The notes beneath the pieces were generated by a model. That model did no database searches and was not told the origin of the DNA. It saw nothing but the letters and a program-made list of their open reading frames with translations. 64,000 nucleotides of DNA, from contig NZ_JALOBS010000015.1 in NCBI RefSeq assembly GCF_023228165.1, forward strand, positions 1 to 64,000. Reading direction: 5' to 3'. The stretch comes from Methylomonas sp. (GTDB lineage: Bacteria > Pseudomonadota > Gammaproteobacteria > Methylococcales > Methylomonadaceae). How positions within the stretch are numbered: position 1 is the first letter of the stretch; each line of letters starts with the position of its first letter. A program made the translations under genes and the position numbers. This document shows positions 17,631-26,196 of the stretch, piece by piece.

Positions 17631-18431
17631 ATGGACGCTTTGCAAACGATTGTGGATTTTTTTAGTTCAATGGGCACCAGTCTGGTTGCGGCACTATTTG
17701 TGCTGATTGCCCTTATTTTGGTTTGGTTGATTGTGCGGGCCTCTCGGCGTGGGTCAGACTCGACGCCAGCCGCCGACAAACGGGCGCAACCTAATCGCTA
17801 CCACCAAGAGCCCGAGCTGCGCCAAGACAAGGTGCCTGCGCCGCGGCCGGCCGGTTCCGGTCAGCCTTCGGTTGCGGCCCCTGCGTCGCGCTCCGAAAAA
17901 CCGGTGGGTGAAAAATCCCGGGAACCCGTTGCGTCTCTGCATGATAAGGGGGAGGCGGTCATGCCCGAGCCGGAAGATTCTGTATTGCATCGGCATTTTG
18001 ACGCGGAGCTGGCGGCTAAAAAAGAAGCCTTGGCCCATCCGTATCCGACGGACTCCGTGCTGCGGCGCCATTACGATACGCTGCATGCGCTGCAGTTGGA
18101 CGAGTCGCCAGCAGCAGTCGAAGTGGCGCCTAAGCCATCGTCAAGCGCCGCCGGCGAACAAAAAATTGACGCGCGTAGCGCCAGTATCATCGAACAAGCA
18201 ATCAAAAGAGGTGCGCGGGTTACCGAATTGCCGGCGGTAGAGTTGCAGTCCGGAACAAAAGGGGCCGACATACGGCTGCCTCAGGACTCGGTTTTGAAGC
18301 GGCATTATCTTAGTCAGCTGCAAGCGGAAATTTCCGCGGCTATGTCGCCAAGGCCGACTGATTCGGTGTTGCGGCGCCATTATGATGGCATGGTTCAATC
18401 TGAGCTGGAAAAACGTCTGCACCGGTCATGA
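17631..18431 (+). CDS. Membrane-anchored protein with four DSVLxRHY motifs, unknown function
   Basis: I do not recognise a family. The ATG at 17631 is preferred over the one at 17619 because GGAGGGGG lies just before it. The 266-residue product begins with one strong membrane helix (about residues 17-38, LVAALFVLIALILVWLIV) followed by an Arg/Lys stop signal, so the rest should be cytoplasmic. After a Pro/Ala-rich linker come four copies of a short motif: EDSVLHRHF, TDSVLRRHY, QDSVLKRHY and TDSVLRRHY. Copies 1-2 and 3-4 are each about 26 residues apart, the pairs separated by a linker. The conserved D-S-V-L-x-R-H-Y core suggests a peptide docking site for a partner. It has its own terminator. 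Confidence 0.75.
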   Translation: MDALQTIVDFFSSMGTSLVAALFVLIALILVWLIVRASRRGSDSTPAADKRAQPNRYHQEPELRQDKVPAPRPAGSGQPSVAAPASRSEKPVGEKSREPVASLHDKGEAVMPEPEDSVLHRHFDAELAAKKEALAHPYPTDSVLRRHYDTLHALQLDESPAAVEVAPKPSSSAAGEQKIDARSASIIEQAIKRGARVTELPAVELQSGTKGADIRLPQDSVLKRHYLSQLQAEISAAMSPRPTDSVLRRHYDGMVQSELEKRLHRS

Positions 18432-18433
18432 AA

Positions 18434-18500
18434 AATTGCGATTGCGGTCATAATATTGTTGGGTACTTCGCGCATTCCGCAAAGATCGCAATTGGTTTTT
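18434..18500 (+). terminator. Hairpin terminator after the DSVL-repeat gene
   Basis: AATTGCGAT-TGCGG pairs with CCGCA-aag-ATCGCAATT (18434-18447 with 18477-18493), followed by GGTTTTT. The loop is long (about 29 bases), but the arms are perfect except for a three-base bulge. Confidence 0.6.
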
Positions 18501-18528
18501 GCAGAGTAACTTTAGTAAACTGGCCGGC

Positions 18529-18534
18529 TATAAT
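18529..18534 (+). promoter_or_regulatory. -10 element of the first Anbu gene
   Basis: TATAAT, a consensus -10 hexamer, lies 22 bases before the ATG at 18556. No good -35 is visible at 16-18 bases upstream, so the promoter may need an activator. Confidence 0.45.
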
Positions 18535-18555
18535 GTTGTTTAAAAGTGATTGGCC

Positions 18556-19311
18556 ATGACATATTGTATTGCGGTATCGGTCAAGGAAGGGTTGGTTCTA
18601 ACTTCGGATTCCAGAACGAACGCGGGTATTGATAATGTAAGCGTGCATTGCAAAATGCATGTGATTGCGACCTGTGAAGACAGAAAAATTGTGTTGTTAA
18701 GCGCGGGGAATTTGGCGACCACCCAATCGGTATTAGATCAATTGCGGCGCGATATCAAAGAACGCGCGGAAACCAATCTCAATACAATGCAATATTTGTC
18801 CGAGGCTGCGGAATATCTGGGTCATGTCAGTCTGGAGAAGCAGCATAAACATGCCAATTCCGGCCAGAACAGTTTTTTCCCGGCCGCGACTTTTCTATTG
18901 GCCGGGCAAATCGGCTCTGAACCGCATGGTGCTTATCTGGTTTATCCGGAGGGCAACTACATCACTACCTCAGTCCAAACTCCCTATTTACAGATTGGGG
19001 AAAATAAGTACGGTAAACCGGTATTGGATCGGATCTTAAAAATCGATACGCCATTGGAAGAGGCCGCGCTGTGCAGTTTGATTTCCATGGATTCCACCAT
19101 GCGCAGCAACGTCAGCGTCGGCCCGCCGGTCGATATGTTGATTTATCACAAAGACAGCCTGATGTTGGATGAGTATTACCGCTTTCAAGAAAGCGACGAT
19201 TATTTGATTCAATTGCGGCGGATCTGGCAAGAAAAACTTAGTGACGGGTTTGCTGCCTTGCCGCGTTTAAATAAGCAAGAAGCCAAAGACTTTCCTGTAC
19301 TGGAGTATTAA
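18556..19311 (+). CDS. Anbu proteasome-type peptidase (copy 1)
   Basis: The start is the ATG at 18556. The next residue, Thr, is the N-terminal nucleophile after Met removal, which rules out the TTG two codons upstream. Counting Thr as 1, the proteasome-fold residues are T1, D17 (in SDSRTNAG) and K32. The 251-residue length and motifs such as LLSAGNLATTQS, GENKYGKPVLDR and SMDSTMRSNVSVG mark the Anbu family (ancestral beta subunit), which assembles into open helical rings and is linked to ATP-grasp, alpha-E and transglutaminase genes. Its substrate is unknown. Its own promoter-like sequence and 175 bases to the next gene suggest partly independent expression. Confidence 0.9.
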   Translation: MTYCIAVSVKEGLVLTSDSRTNAGIDNVSVHCKMHVIATCEDRKIVLLSAGNLATTQSVLDQLRRDIKERAETNLNTMQYLSEAAEYLGHVSLEKQHKHANSGQNSFFPAATFLLAGQIGSEPHGAYLVYPEGNYITTSVQTPYLQIGENKYGKPVLDRILKIDTPLEEAALCSLISMDSTMRSNVSVGPPVDMLIYHKDSLMLDEYYRFQESDDYLIQLRRIWQEKLSDGFAALPRLNKQEAKDFPVLEY

Positions 19312-19368
19312 GGTTAGCGGGGCAATTGCCAGACCTTGCGCCTTTGTTTTTATCTTAAACTCCCCGAG

Positions 19369-19407
19369 TTGGTGCGAATGCACTAACGAATATTCCTGAA
19401 TGGTGCA
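19369..19407. promoter_or_regulatory. GGTGC/GCAC half-sites upstream of the ATP-grasp gene
   Basis: TTGGTGCGAATGCACTAA (19369-19386) is a near-palindrome, and a further GGTGCA lies at 19402-19407. These resemble NtrC half-sites (TGCACC/GGTGCA), but neither spacing is the standard one. They sit about 80-115 bases upstream of the sigma-54-like promoter, which is where enhancer sites usually are. Confidence 0.35.
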
Positions 19408-19458
19408 ATACTAATATGGACGAGCCTAGCTTTTGGCTTTATCCGCCACAATTTTCCC

Positions 19459-19475
19459 GTGGCATACCTCTTGCT
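19459..19475 (+). promoter_or_regulatory. Sigma-54-like -24/-12 promoter
   Basis: GTGGCATACCTCTTGCT has GG at 19461-19462 and GC at 19473-19474, exactly ten bases between, close to the consensus TGGCAC-N5-TTGC. The predicted transcription start (about 19486) falls at the ATG at 19487, which would make the mRNA leaderless. That conflicts with the good ribosome site at 19478-19485, so the site may be fortuitous. Confidence 0.45.
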
Positions 19476-19486
19476 TCAAGGAAGGT

Positions 19487-20914
19487 ATGAATACAAAAAC
19501 TACTCTAAAATGTTTTGACGAAATGCGTACCGACGATGATCAGGTGCGTGATATTTATCAAATCTATACCCACTGGATGTCGCAATTAGCCGAAGGCACG
19601 CTGGAACGCAAAAGCGCCGAGGCGGAGTTGCTGTTCCGCAGGCTGGGTATCACCTTTGCGGTTTATGGCGAGACTGCCGGTGCCGAGCGACTGATTCCGT
19701 TTGATATTGTGCCGCGCATTTTCGGCGCCAAGGAATGGCAGCGATTGCAAATGGGCATCAAGCAGCGGGTCAGGGCCTTAAATGCCTTTTTGCATGATAT
19801 TTATCATGATCAAGAGATCATCAAGGCCGGCATTATCAGCGCGCGGCAGGTGCTGGACAACGAGCTGTATTGCAAGGCCATGCAGGGTATAGACTTGCCG
19901 AATCAAGTTTACGCGCATATTGCCGGTATCGATTTGGTGCGGGTAGCGGAAAACGATTTTTACGTGCTGGAAGATAATCTGCGCACGCCGTCCGGCGTGT
20001 CCTATATGCTGGAAAACCGCAATACCATGATGCGGTTGTTTCCGGAGTTATTCGCCAACCATTTGGTCGAACCGGTAGAACACTATCCGCAGATGCTGTT
20101 CGATACCTTACGCGAGGCGGCGCCAACCAATGTGGCGGCCCCGACTATTGTGGTGATGACGCCGGGGGCCTACAACAGCGCTTATTTCGAACACGCCTTT
20201 CTTGCCAGCCAGATGGGAGTGGAACTGGTCGAAGGCCAGGACTTGTTCGTCCACAAGCAAAAAGTCTATATGTACACCACCGAAGGTCCGCAGCAGGTAC
20301 ACGTGATTTACCGACGGGTGGACGACGACTTCCTTGATCCGATGGCTTTTCGTCCCGACTCCGCTTTGGGTGTGCCTGGTTTGATGGATGCGTATTGCAG
20401 CGGTAATGTGTCGCTGGCCAATGGGGTGGGTACCGGCGTGGCGGACGATAAATCGACCTATCTGTATGTGCCGGAAATGATCCGGTTTTATTTGGGCGAG
20501 GCGCCGTTGTTATCCAATGTGCCGACTTGGCGCTTGAGCGAAAGCGACGATTTGAAATATGTGCTGGCGCATTTGCCGGAATTGGTCGTCAAGGAGGTTC
20601 AAGGTTCCGGCGGCTATGGCATGTTAGTGGGACCTACCAGTTCGAAAGAAGAAATTGATACATACAAACAACGTATTTTGGCGGAACCGGATAATTTTAT
20701 CGCCCAGCCGACATTGGCGCTATCGACTTGTCCGACCATGGTGGAGTCCGGCGTAGCGCCTCGACACGTCGACCTGAGGCCCTTCGTCTTGTCCGGGAAG
20801 GAGATAAGGTTGGTGCCGGGCGGCTTGACACGGGTAGCGCTTCGAGAAGGATCGCTAGTGGTCAACTCCTCGCAAGGTGGCGGGACTAAAGATACCTGGG
20901 TATTGGAGGATTAA
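19487..20914 (+). CDS. Circularly permuted ATP-grasp protein (COG2308 family)
   Basis: The ATG at 19487 has AAGGAAGG directly upstream, and the family motif FDEM follows at residues 10-13. An in-frame TTG at 19433 is less likely. The 475-residue protein shows family segments EDNLRTPSGVSYMLENR, VIYRRVDDDFLDP, VVKEVQGSGGYGMLVGP and HVDLRPFVL. Circularly permuted ATP-grasp enzymes are predicted to ligate amine and carboxylate groups, and here would form peptide bonds or tag an amine, with the alpha-E protein as partner. The alpha-E gene follows after three bases. No biochemical substrate is established for the family. Confidence 0.9.
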   Translation: MNTKTTLKCFDEMRTDDDQVRDIYQIYTHWMSQLAEGTLERKSAEAELLFRRLGITFAVYGETAGAERLIPFDIVPRIFGAKEWQRLQMGIKQRVRALNAFLHDIYHDQEIIKAGIISARQVLDNELYCKAMQGIDLPNQVYAHIAGIDLVRVAENDFYVLEDNLRTPSGVSYMLENRNTMMRLFPELFANHLVEPVEHYPQMLFDTLREAAPTNVAAPTIVVMTPGAYNSAYFEHAFLASQMGVELVEGQDLFVHKQKVYMYTTEGPQQVHVIYRRVDDDFLDPMAFRPDSALGVPGLMDAYCSGNVSLANGVGTGVADDKSTYLYVPEMIRFYLGEAPLLSNVPTWRLSESDDLKYVLAHLPELVVKEVQGSGGYGMLVGPTSSKEEIDTYKQRILAEPDNFIAQPTLALSTCPTMVESGVAPRHVDLRPFVLSGKEIRLVPGGLTRVALREGSLVVNSSQGGGTKDTWVLED

Positions 20915-20917
20915 ATC

Positions 20918-21913
20918 ATGTTGGCAAGAACAGCAGACAACTTATTCTGGATGGCGCGGCATATTGAACGCGCCGAGAACACTGCTCGGGTATTGGATGT
21001 GGCCCACCGTTCTGCGTTATTGCCTTTGGATATCGAAGGTGCCGAAGCCTATCTCTGGTATGCCCCGCTGAATATCACCGGTTGCGCGGCCAGTTATGAA
21101 GTGAAATATGGACTGGCGCGCGCCGATTCCGTGACGCACTACATGGCCTTGGACCCGGATAATCCGGGCAGTATTTATAGCTGCCTGAAGCTGGCGAGGG
21201 AGAATGCTCGCGCGGTGCGCGGGGCAATAACCTCGGAAATGTGGGAAGTGATCAACGCCACTTGGCTGGAATTGAATCGTATGACTTGGAATATGGATGT
21301 CGAAAAGTTGCCCGACTTTTTCGAGTGGGTCAAGGACAGATCGCATATGTTCCGTGGGGTTACGCTGGGTACCATCCTCAAGGATATCGCGTTGAGTTTT
21401 ATCAAATTAGGTACTTTTTTGGAGCGTGCCGACAACACTGCCCGCATCCTGGATGTGAAATACCACATATTGCTGCCCAGTGTGAACGATGTCGGCGGGG
21501 CGGCGGATTATTACCAATGGGGGTCGGTGCTGCGCTCCGTGAGTGCTTTTGAAGCGTACCGAAAAATCTACCGCGATGTGATTTCGCCCTTGCGGGTAGC
21601 GGAGTTATTGATTTTACGCGACGATATGCCGCGTTCGCTGCATGCCTGCATGAATGAAGTCGAGGCCGCCTTGATCGATATCAACGGCAGTTCCGGTCGG
21701 GAAGCCCGCCGACTGGCCGGCGAACAACACGCCGCCATCCATTTTGGCTTGATCGAAGATGTTTTTTCCCAGGGATTGCACGAATATTTAACCGAGTTTC
21801 TGGCTCATACCGCTTTGCTGGGGCGTGAGATCCGCGATGCCTATATGTCGCGGCGCAATCATTTCGAGCCTACCACCGTAACGATGCGCCGCACCGCCTT
21901 GCAAATGCAATAA
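20918..21913 (+). CDS. Alpha-E domain protein (COG2307 family)
   Basis: The 331-residue, all-helical protein opens with the family signature MLARTADNLFWMARHIERAE and repeats it as LGTFLERADNTARILDVKYH near the middle, so the fold is a helical repeat. The alpha-E domain is always found with the COG2308 ATP-grasp, as a neighbour or fused, and is thought to assist the ligase reaction. The three-base gap after the ATP-grasp gene and 26 bases before the second Anbu gene support one operon. No catalytic residues can be named for this family. Confidence 0.9.
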   Translation: MLARTADNLFWMARHIERAENTARVLDVAHRSALLPLDIEGAEAYLWYAPLNITGCAASYEVKYGLARADSVTHYMALDPDNPGSIYSCLKLARENARAVRGAITSEMWEVINATWLELNRMTWNMDVEKLPDFFEWVKDRSHMFRGVTLGTILKDIALSFIKLGTFLERADNTARILDVKYHILLPSVNDVGGAADYYQWGSVLRSVSAFEAYRKIYRDVISPLRVAELLILRDDMPRSLHACMNEVEAALIDINGSSGREARRLAGEQHAAIHFGLIEDVFSQGLHEYLTEFLAHTALLGREIRDAYMSRRNHFEPTTVTMRRTALQMQ

Positions 21914-21939
21914 ACCGTTTTGAATTTTCCTGAACCGCC

Positions 21940-22707
21940 ATGACTTACTGCGTTGCGTTAAAACTGAATGCCGGCTTGGTTTTTGCCTCCGATTCACGCA
22001 CTAACGCCGGTATCGATCAGATTGCCTGCTTCAAAAAAATGAGTAGCTTTGTTAACGAAGGCGACCGCGTTATCGTCATTTTAAGCTCGGGCAACTTGTC
22101 GATTACTCAGAATGCCATCAATTTGTTGGAGCAAAAGGGCCGTCATGAAGAGGCACGCAATATCTGGTCCGTAGATTCCATGTTCGAGGTTGCGCAATTA
22201 TTGGGCGAGTGTTTGCGGGAAGTACGCAAGCATGACGGTGTGTTTCTGGCGCAAAATAATGTGGACGCCAGCGCTAATTTCATTATTGGCGGTCAAATTC
22301 AAACTGAGCAGATGCGGCTGTTCATGGTGTATGCCGAGGGTAACTTTATTGAGGCCGGAGAAGAGACCCCTTATTTTCAGATAGGCGAAACCAAATACGG
22401 CAAGCCCATCATCGATCGCGTCATAACCCCTGAAACCCCGCTGAGTGAGGCAGTGAAATGTGTGCTGGTGTCATTCGATTCCACCATGCGCAGTAATTTA
22501 TCGGTGGGTTTGCCTATTGATATTGCATGCTACAACCAGGCCGGCCTGCGCCTGGATTTTGAACAGCACATAACGCAGGATGACCCTTATTTTTCCCAGA
22601 TTAGCCGCCGCTGGAGCGATGGCTTAAAAGGCGTATTTGCATCACTGCCTAATCCGGAGTGGTTGGCGGATGTTGATTTGAACAGTCAGTTTCCGCCGGA
22701 CTATTAA
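21940..22707 (+). CDS. Anbu proteasome-type peptidase (copy 2)
   Basis: A second Anbu of 255 residues. T1, D17 and K32 (numbered from the processed Thr) are all present, so both copies look catalytically competent. It shares MTYCxA, SDSRTNAGID, SSGNLSxTQ, GETKYGKPIIDR and SFDSTMRSNLSVGLP with copy 1, yet differs widely elsewhere (for example QKGRHEEARNIWSVD and a different C-terminus), so the duplication is old or the copies were acquired separately. It is placed between alpha-E and the transglutaminase, the usual place for the single Anbu of other genomes. Confidence 0.9.
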   Translation: MTYCVALKLNAGLVFASDSRTNAGIDQIACFKKMSSFVNEGDRVIVILSSGNLSITQNAINLLEQKGRHEEARNIWSVDSMFEVAQLLGECLREVRKHDGVFLAQNNVDASANFIIGGQIQTEQMRLFMVYAEGNFIEAGEETPYFQIGETKYGKPIIDRVITPETPLSEAVKCVLVSFDSTMRSNLSVGLPIDIACYNQAGLRLDFEQHITQDDPYFSQISRRWSDGLKGVFASLPNPEWLADVDLNSQFPPDY

Positions 22708-22722
22708 TGAATAAAAACTGAC

Positions 22723-22736
22723 GCCGCATTTGCGGC
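22723..22736. repeat. Small GC hairpin between Anbu 2 and the transglutaminase gene
   Basis: GCCGCA-TT-TGCGGC is a perfect 6-base-arm hairpin in the 89-base gap. No T-run follows, so it is more likely a processing or attenuating element than a terminator. Confidence 0.4.
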
Positions 22737-22796
22737 AGACGACTTTAAAATGGGTGTCGCCATGGCGACCCAAACCAAATTAAACACGGCAAAATC

Positions 22797-25700
22797 ATGA
22801 CTATTCGCGTTGCACTGCATCATAAATCGCATTATGTTTTCGATCGGCCTGTGGTCGCTTCTCCGCATGAAATACGCTTGCGGCCGGCGGCACACAGCCG
22901 CACGCCGGTTTCCGGATATTCATTGAAAGTTAAACCGGAAAAACACTTCATACATTGGCAGCAGGATGCATACGGCAATTTCGTAGCCCGGATTACCTTT
23001 CCGGAGCCTACCAAGGAAATAGACATCACAGTCGATTTGCTGGCGGATATGACGGTTATCAACCCGTTCGATTTTTTCGTCGAAGAATGGGCTGAACAAT
23101 TTCCGTTCAAATACCCTACGACTTTACAAATCGAGCTGGCGCCGTTTCTGGAAACCGAACCGCAAGGACCTTTTCTGAAAGCCTGGATGGATGCGGTCAA
23201 ACGTGACATTCCCGCGGCGATTACCACGACCAACTTTTTGGTCAGCCTAAATCAAAGACTGCATAACGAAATTTCCTATCTGATTCGGATGGAAGTCGGC
23301 GTGCAAAGTTGTGAAGAGACCTTACAGAAAAAATCCGGCTCTTGCCGCGATAGTGCCTGGTTGCTGGTGCAAATGTTGCGGCACTTGGGTATAGCGGCGC
23401 GTTTCGTATCGGGTTATCTGATTCAACTGGTGGCGGATGAAAAACCGTTGGACGGTCCGGCGGGTCCTACGGCCGATTTCACCGATTTACATGCCTGGTG
23501 TGAAGCTTATATTCCCGGCGCGGGCTGGGTGGGTTTGGACGCCACCTCCGGCCTGTTGGCGGGGGAAGGGCACATTCCGCTGGCGGTCAGCGCTTCTCCC
23601 GCCTCCGCCGCGCCGGTCAGCGGTTTGACCAGTATTTGCGAAGCCGAGTTGAACGTGGAAATGCTGGTGACCCGTATTCACGAAGATCCACGGGTTACCA
23701 AGCCTTATACCGAGGAACAGTGGGCATTGATTCGGGATTTAGGGCAAAGCATCGATCAGGAATTGAAAGCGGGCGATGTGCGGCTGACCCAAGGCGGCGA
23801 GCCGACTTTCGTGTCGGTAGACAACATGGATGGCGATGAGTGGAATATTGCCGCGCTGGGCCCGGAAAAATGGCTACTGGCCAACAATTTATTGCGCCGA
23901 ATACAGATGCGCTTTGCGCCTGGCGGTGTGCTGCATTTCGGTCAAGGTAAATGGTATCCCGGCGAGCCCTTGCCGCGTTGGGCCTTGAATATATTTTGGC
24001 GTGCGGATGGTGTGCCGGTTTGGCAGCAGCAAAGCCTGATTGCCGAGCAGGCGGGCGATATCGATGCCGTTGCCTTGCAACGATTCGCCGAAGAACTGGC
24101 CTTACGCTTGAGTATCAATCCCGAATATCTGATCCCGGCTTATGAAGACCCCTGGTTGGCGCTGGACGAAGAAAGCCGCATGCCGGCCAATATCGACCCG
24201 CATGCCGCCGATTTGAAGCAGGTGGAAGTGCGCAGCGCGTTGGTCAAACAGTTACGGGCCGGATTGTCCGCGGTGAAAGGCTATGTATTGCCATTAAAGG
24301 CCAATGAAGATAAGGAGATTATCTGGCAGTCCAGTTTGTGGCCGTTGAAGCACGAGCGCCTGTATTTGTTGCCTGGCGATTCGCCGATGGGTTTGCGTTT
24401 GCCGTTGAACAGTCTGCCGTGGGTAGCGCCGGCTGATTTTGAAGTGGAACTGCCGGCCGATCCGTTTGCCGCGCGAGAACAATTAGCCGATTACCCGCGT
24501 AGTAAACAGTCCAAACAGCCCGAGCCGGTCAGACTAGCGCCGGCTCCTAAGGAAGTGATACACACGGCATTAGGGTTAGAGGTGCGGGATGGCCTGCTGT
24601 ATGCCTTCATGCCGCCGGTCACCACGCTGGAAGCTTGGCTGGAGCTGGTGGCCGCCATCGAAGATTGCGCCGGTAAGTTAAAGCAACCGTTGCGTCTGGA
24701 GGGGTATCCGCCGCCGCGCGATCCCCGCTTGTTGTCTTTATCGGTTACGCCCGACCCCGGTGTTATCGAAGTCAACATTCATCCGTCCGATAGCTGGGAT
24801 ACTCTGGAAAGCCGTACTCTGGCACTCTATGAAGAAGCTCGACTGACCCGGTTGGCGACGGAAAAATTCATGCTGGACGGTCGGCACACCGGCACCGGCG
24901 GCGGCAACCATATTACCTTGGGCGGCGCCACGGCCGCCGAAAGCCCTTTCCTGCGCCGTCCCGATTTATTGAAAAGTCTGATCGGTTATTGGCAACAGCA
25001 TCCGGCCTTGTCGTACTTGTTTTCCGGGCAGTTCATCGGCCCGACCAGTCAGGCGCCGCGCGTCGACGAGGCCCGAGACGACAATCTGTACGAGCTGGAA
25101 ATTGCCTTCCAGCAAATGGAAACCAAGCTGCACGATGGCGAAGAAAGCGCCCAGCCGTGGCTGGTGGACCGTTTGTTGCGCAATCTGTTGATCGATTTGA
25201 CCGGCAATACGCATAGAGCCGAATTTTGTATTGATAAACTGTATTCACCGGATAGCGCCACCGGTCGTTTGGGCTTAGTCGAGCTGCGGGCCTTTGAGAT
25301 GCCGCCGCATTACCGGATGAGTTTATTGCAGTCGCTGTTGCTGCGGGCCTTGGTGGCGAGGTTCTGGAAAAACCCGCACCACGGTAAGTTAGTGTATTGG
25401 GATACCGCCTTGCACGATAGATTTATGCTGCCGCACTTCATCGAACAGGACATGCGCGATATTTGCCGGGACTTGCGCAGCGCGGGTTATGCATTCGACG
25501 ATGCTTGGTTCGCGCCGTTTATCGAGTTCCGCTTCCCGCATTACGGCAGCGTGGTTTACGAAGGCGTGCAGTTGGAGTTACGCCAAGCCATCGAGCCTTG
25601 GCATGTATTGGGCGAAGAAGTTAGTGGCGGCGGTACCGCGCGCTATGTGGATTCCTCGGTAGAACGCTTGCAGATTAAAGTCAGCGGCATGATAGGCAGT

Positions 25701-26078
25701 CGCCACCAAGTAGCCTGTAACGGCCGTTTGGTTCCGTTGCATCCGACCGGCGTGCCGGGCGAGTTTGTGGCGGCGGTGCGTTTTAAAGCCTGGGCGCCGC
25801 CATCGGCCTTACATCCAAGTATTGGCGTGCATGCACCGCTGGTATTCGATTTGCTGGATAGCTGGAATGGTCGCTCTATTGGCGGCTGTACCTATCATGT
25901 CAGCCATCCAGGCGGTCGAAATTACGACACATTCCCGGTCAACGCCAACGAAGCGGAAGCCCGCCGCCGCTCCCGTTTCTGGGAACACGGCCACAGCGCC
26001 GGAACTATGCAGGTTAAAGAAGAAGCGGTGAATCCGCGTTTCCCCATGACCTTGGATTTACGCTGGCAGCCGAGATGA
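22797..26078 (+). CDS. Transglutaminase-like protein fused to DUF2126
   Basis: The 1093-residue protein begins with a bacterial transglutaminase N-terminal domain (residues 1-80). A transglutaminase core follows, with catalytic C183 (KKSGSCRDSAW), H232 (DLHAWCE) and D248 (GLDATSG). From about residue 290 onwards it is the DUF2126 part, recognisable by RLTQGGEPTFVS, GTGGGNHITLGG and IEFRFPHYGSVVYEG. The family may act as a cysteine peptidase or amide-transfer enzyme on the product made by the ATP-grasp and alpha-E proteins, and could complement the two Anbu peptidases. No signal peptide is visible, so it is probably cytoplasmic. It is the last gene of the cluster; a large hairpin follows. Confidence 0.88.
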   Translation: MTIRVALHHKSHYVFDRPVVASPHEIRLRPAAHSRTPVSGYSLKVKPEKHFIHWQQDAYGNFVARITFPEPTKEIDITVDLLADMTVINPFDFFVEEWAEQFPFKYPTTLQIELAPFLETEPQGPFLKAWMDAVKRDIPAAITTTNFLVSLNQRLHNEISYLIRMEVGVQSCEETLQKKSGSCRDSAWLLVQMLRHLGIAARFVSGYLIQLVADEKPLDGPAGPTADFTDLHAWCEAYIPGAGWVGLDATSGLLAGEGHIPLAVSASPASAAPVSGLTSICEAELNVEMLVTRIHEDPRVTKPYTEEQWALIRDLGQSIDQELKAGDVRLTQGGEPTFVSVDNMDGDEWNIAALGPEKWLLANNLLRRIQMRFAPGGVLHFGQGKWYPGEPLPRWALNIFWRADGVPVWQQQSLIAEQAGDIDAVALQRFAEELALRLSINPEYLIPAYEDPWLALDEESRMPANIDPHAADLKQVEVRSALVKQLRAGLSAVKGYVLPLKANEDKEIIWQSSLWPLKHERLYLLPGDSPMGLRLPLNSLPWVAPADFEVELPADPFAAREQLADYPRSKQSKQPEPVRLAPAPKEVIHTALGLEVRDGLLYAFMPPVTTLEAWLELVAAIEDCAGKLKQPLRLEGYPPPRDPRLLSLSVTPDPGVIEVNIHPSDSWDTLESRTLALYEEARLTRLATEKFMLDGRHTGTGGGNHITLGGATAAESPFLRRPDLLKSLIGYWQQHPALSYLFSGQFIGPTSQAPRVDEARDDNLYELEIAFQQMETKLHDGEESAQPWLVDRLLRNLLIDLTGNTHRAEFCIDKLYSPDSATGRLGLVELRAFEMPPHYRMSLLQSLLLRALVARFWKNPHHGKLVYWDTALHDRFMLPHFIEQDMRDICRDLRSAGYAFDDAWFAPFIEFRFPHYGSVVYEGVQLELRQAIEPWHVLGEEVSGGGTARYVDSSVERLQIKVSGMIGSRHQVACNGRLVPLHPTGVPGEFVAAVRFKAWAPPSALHPSIGVHAPLVFDLLDSWNGRSIGGCTYHVSHPGGRNYDTFPVNANEAEARRRSRFWEHGHSAGTMQVKEEAVNPRFPMTLDLRWQPR

Positions 26079-26101
26079 CAGCGTGCTGTTGAAATAATGA
26101 C

Positions 26102-26151
26102 GCGGCTTTGGGTTGCGGCTGCCGCAGCCGCTGCCGCAAAACCAAAGCCGC
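26102..26151. repeat. Large nested hairpin after the Anbu cluster
   Basis: GCGGCTTTGG pairs with CCAAAGCCGC, and inside it TTGCGGC pairs with GCCGCAA, around a further GGCTGC/GCAGCC. The 50-base element could fold into one long stem. No T-run follows. It may protect or end the upstream mRNA. Confidence 0.6.
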
Positions 26152-26196
26152 ACTGAGTAGCGACCCATTTTTTGCATTGTTAAAGAGGATTAAATA

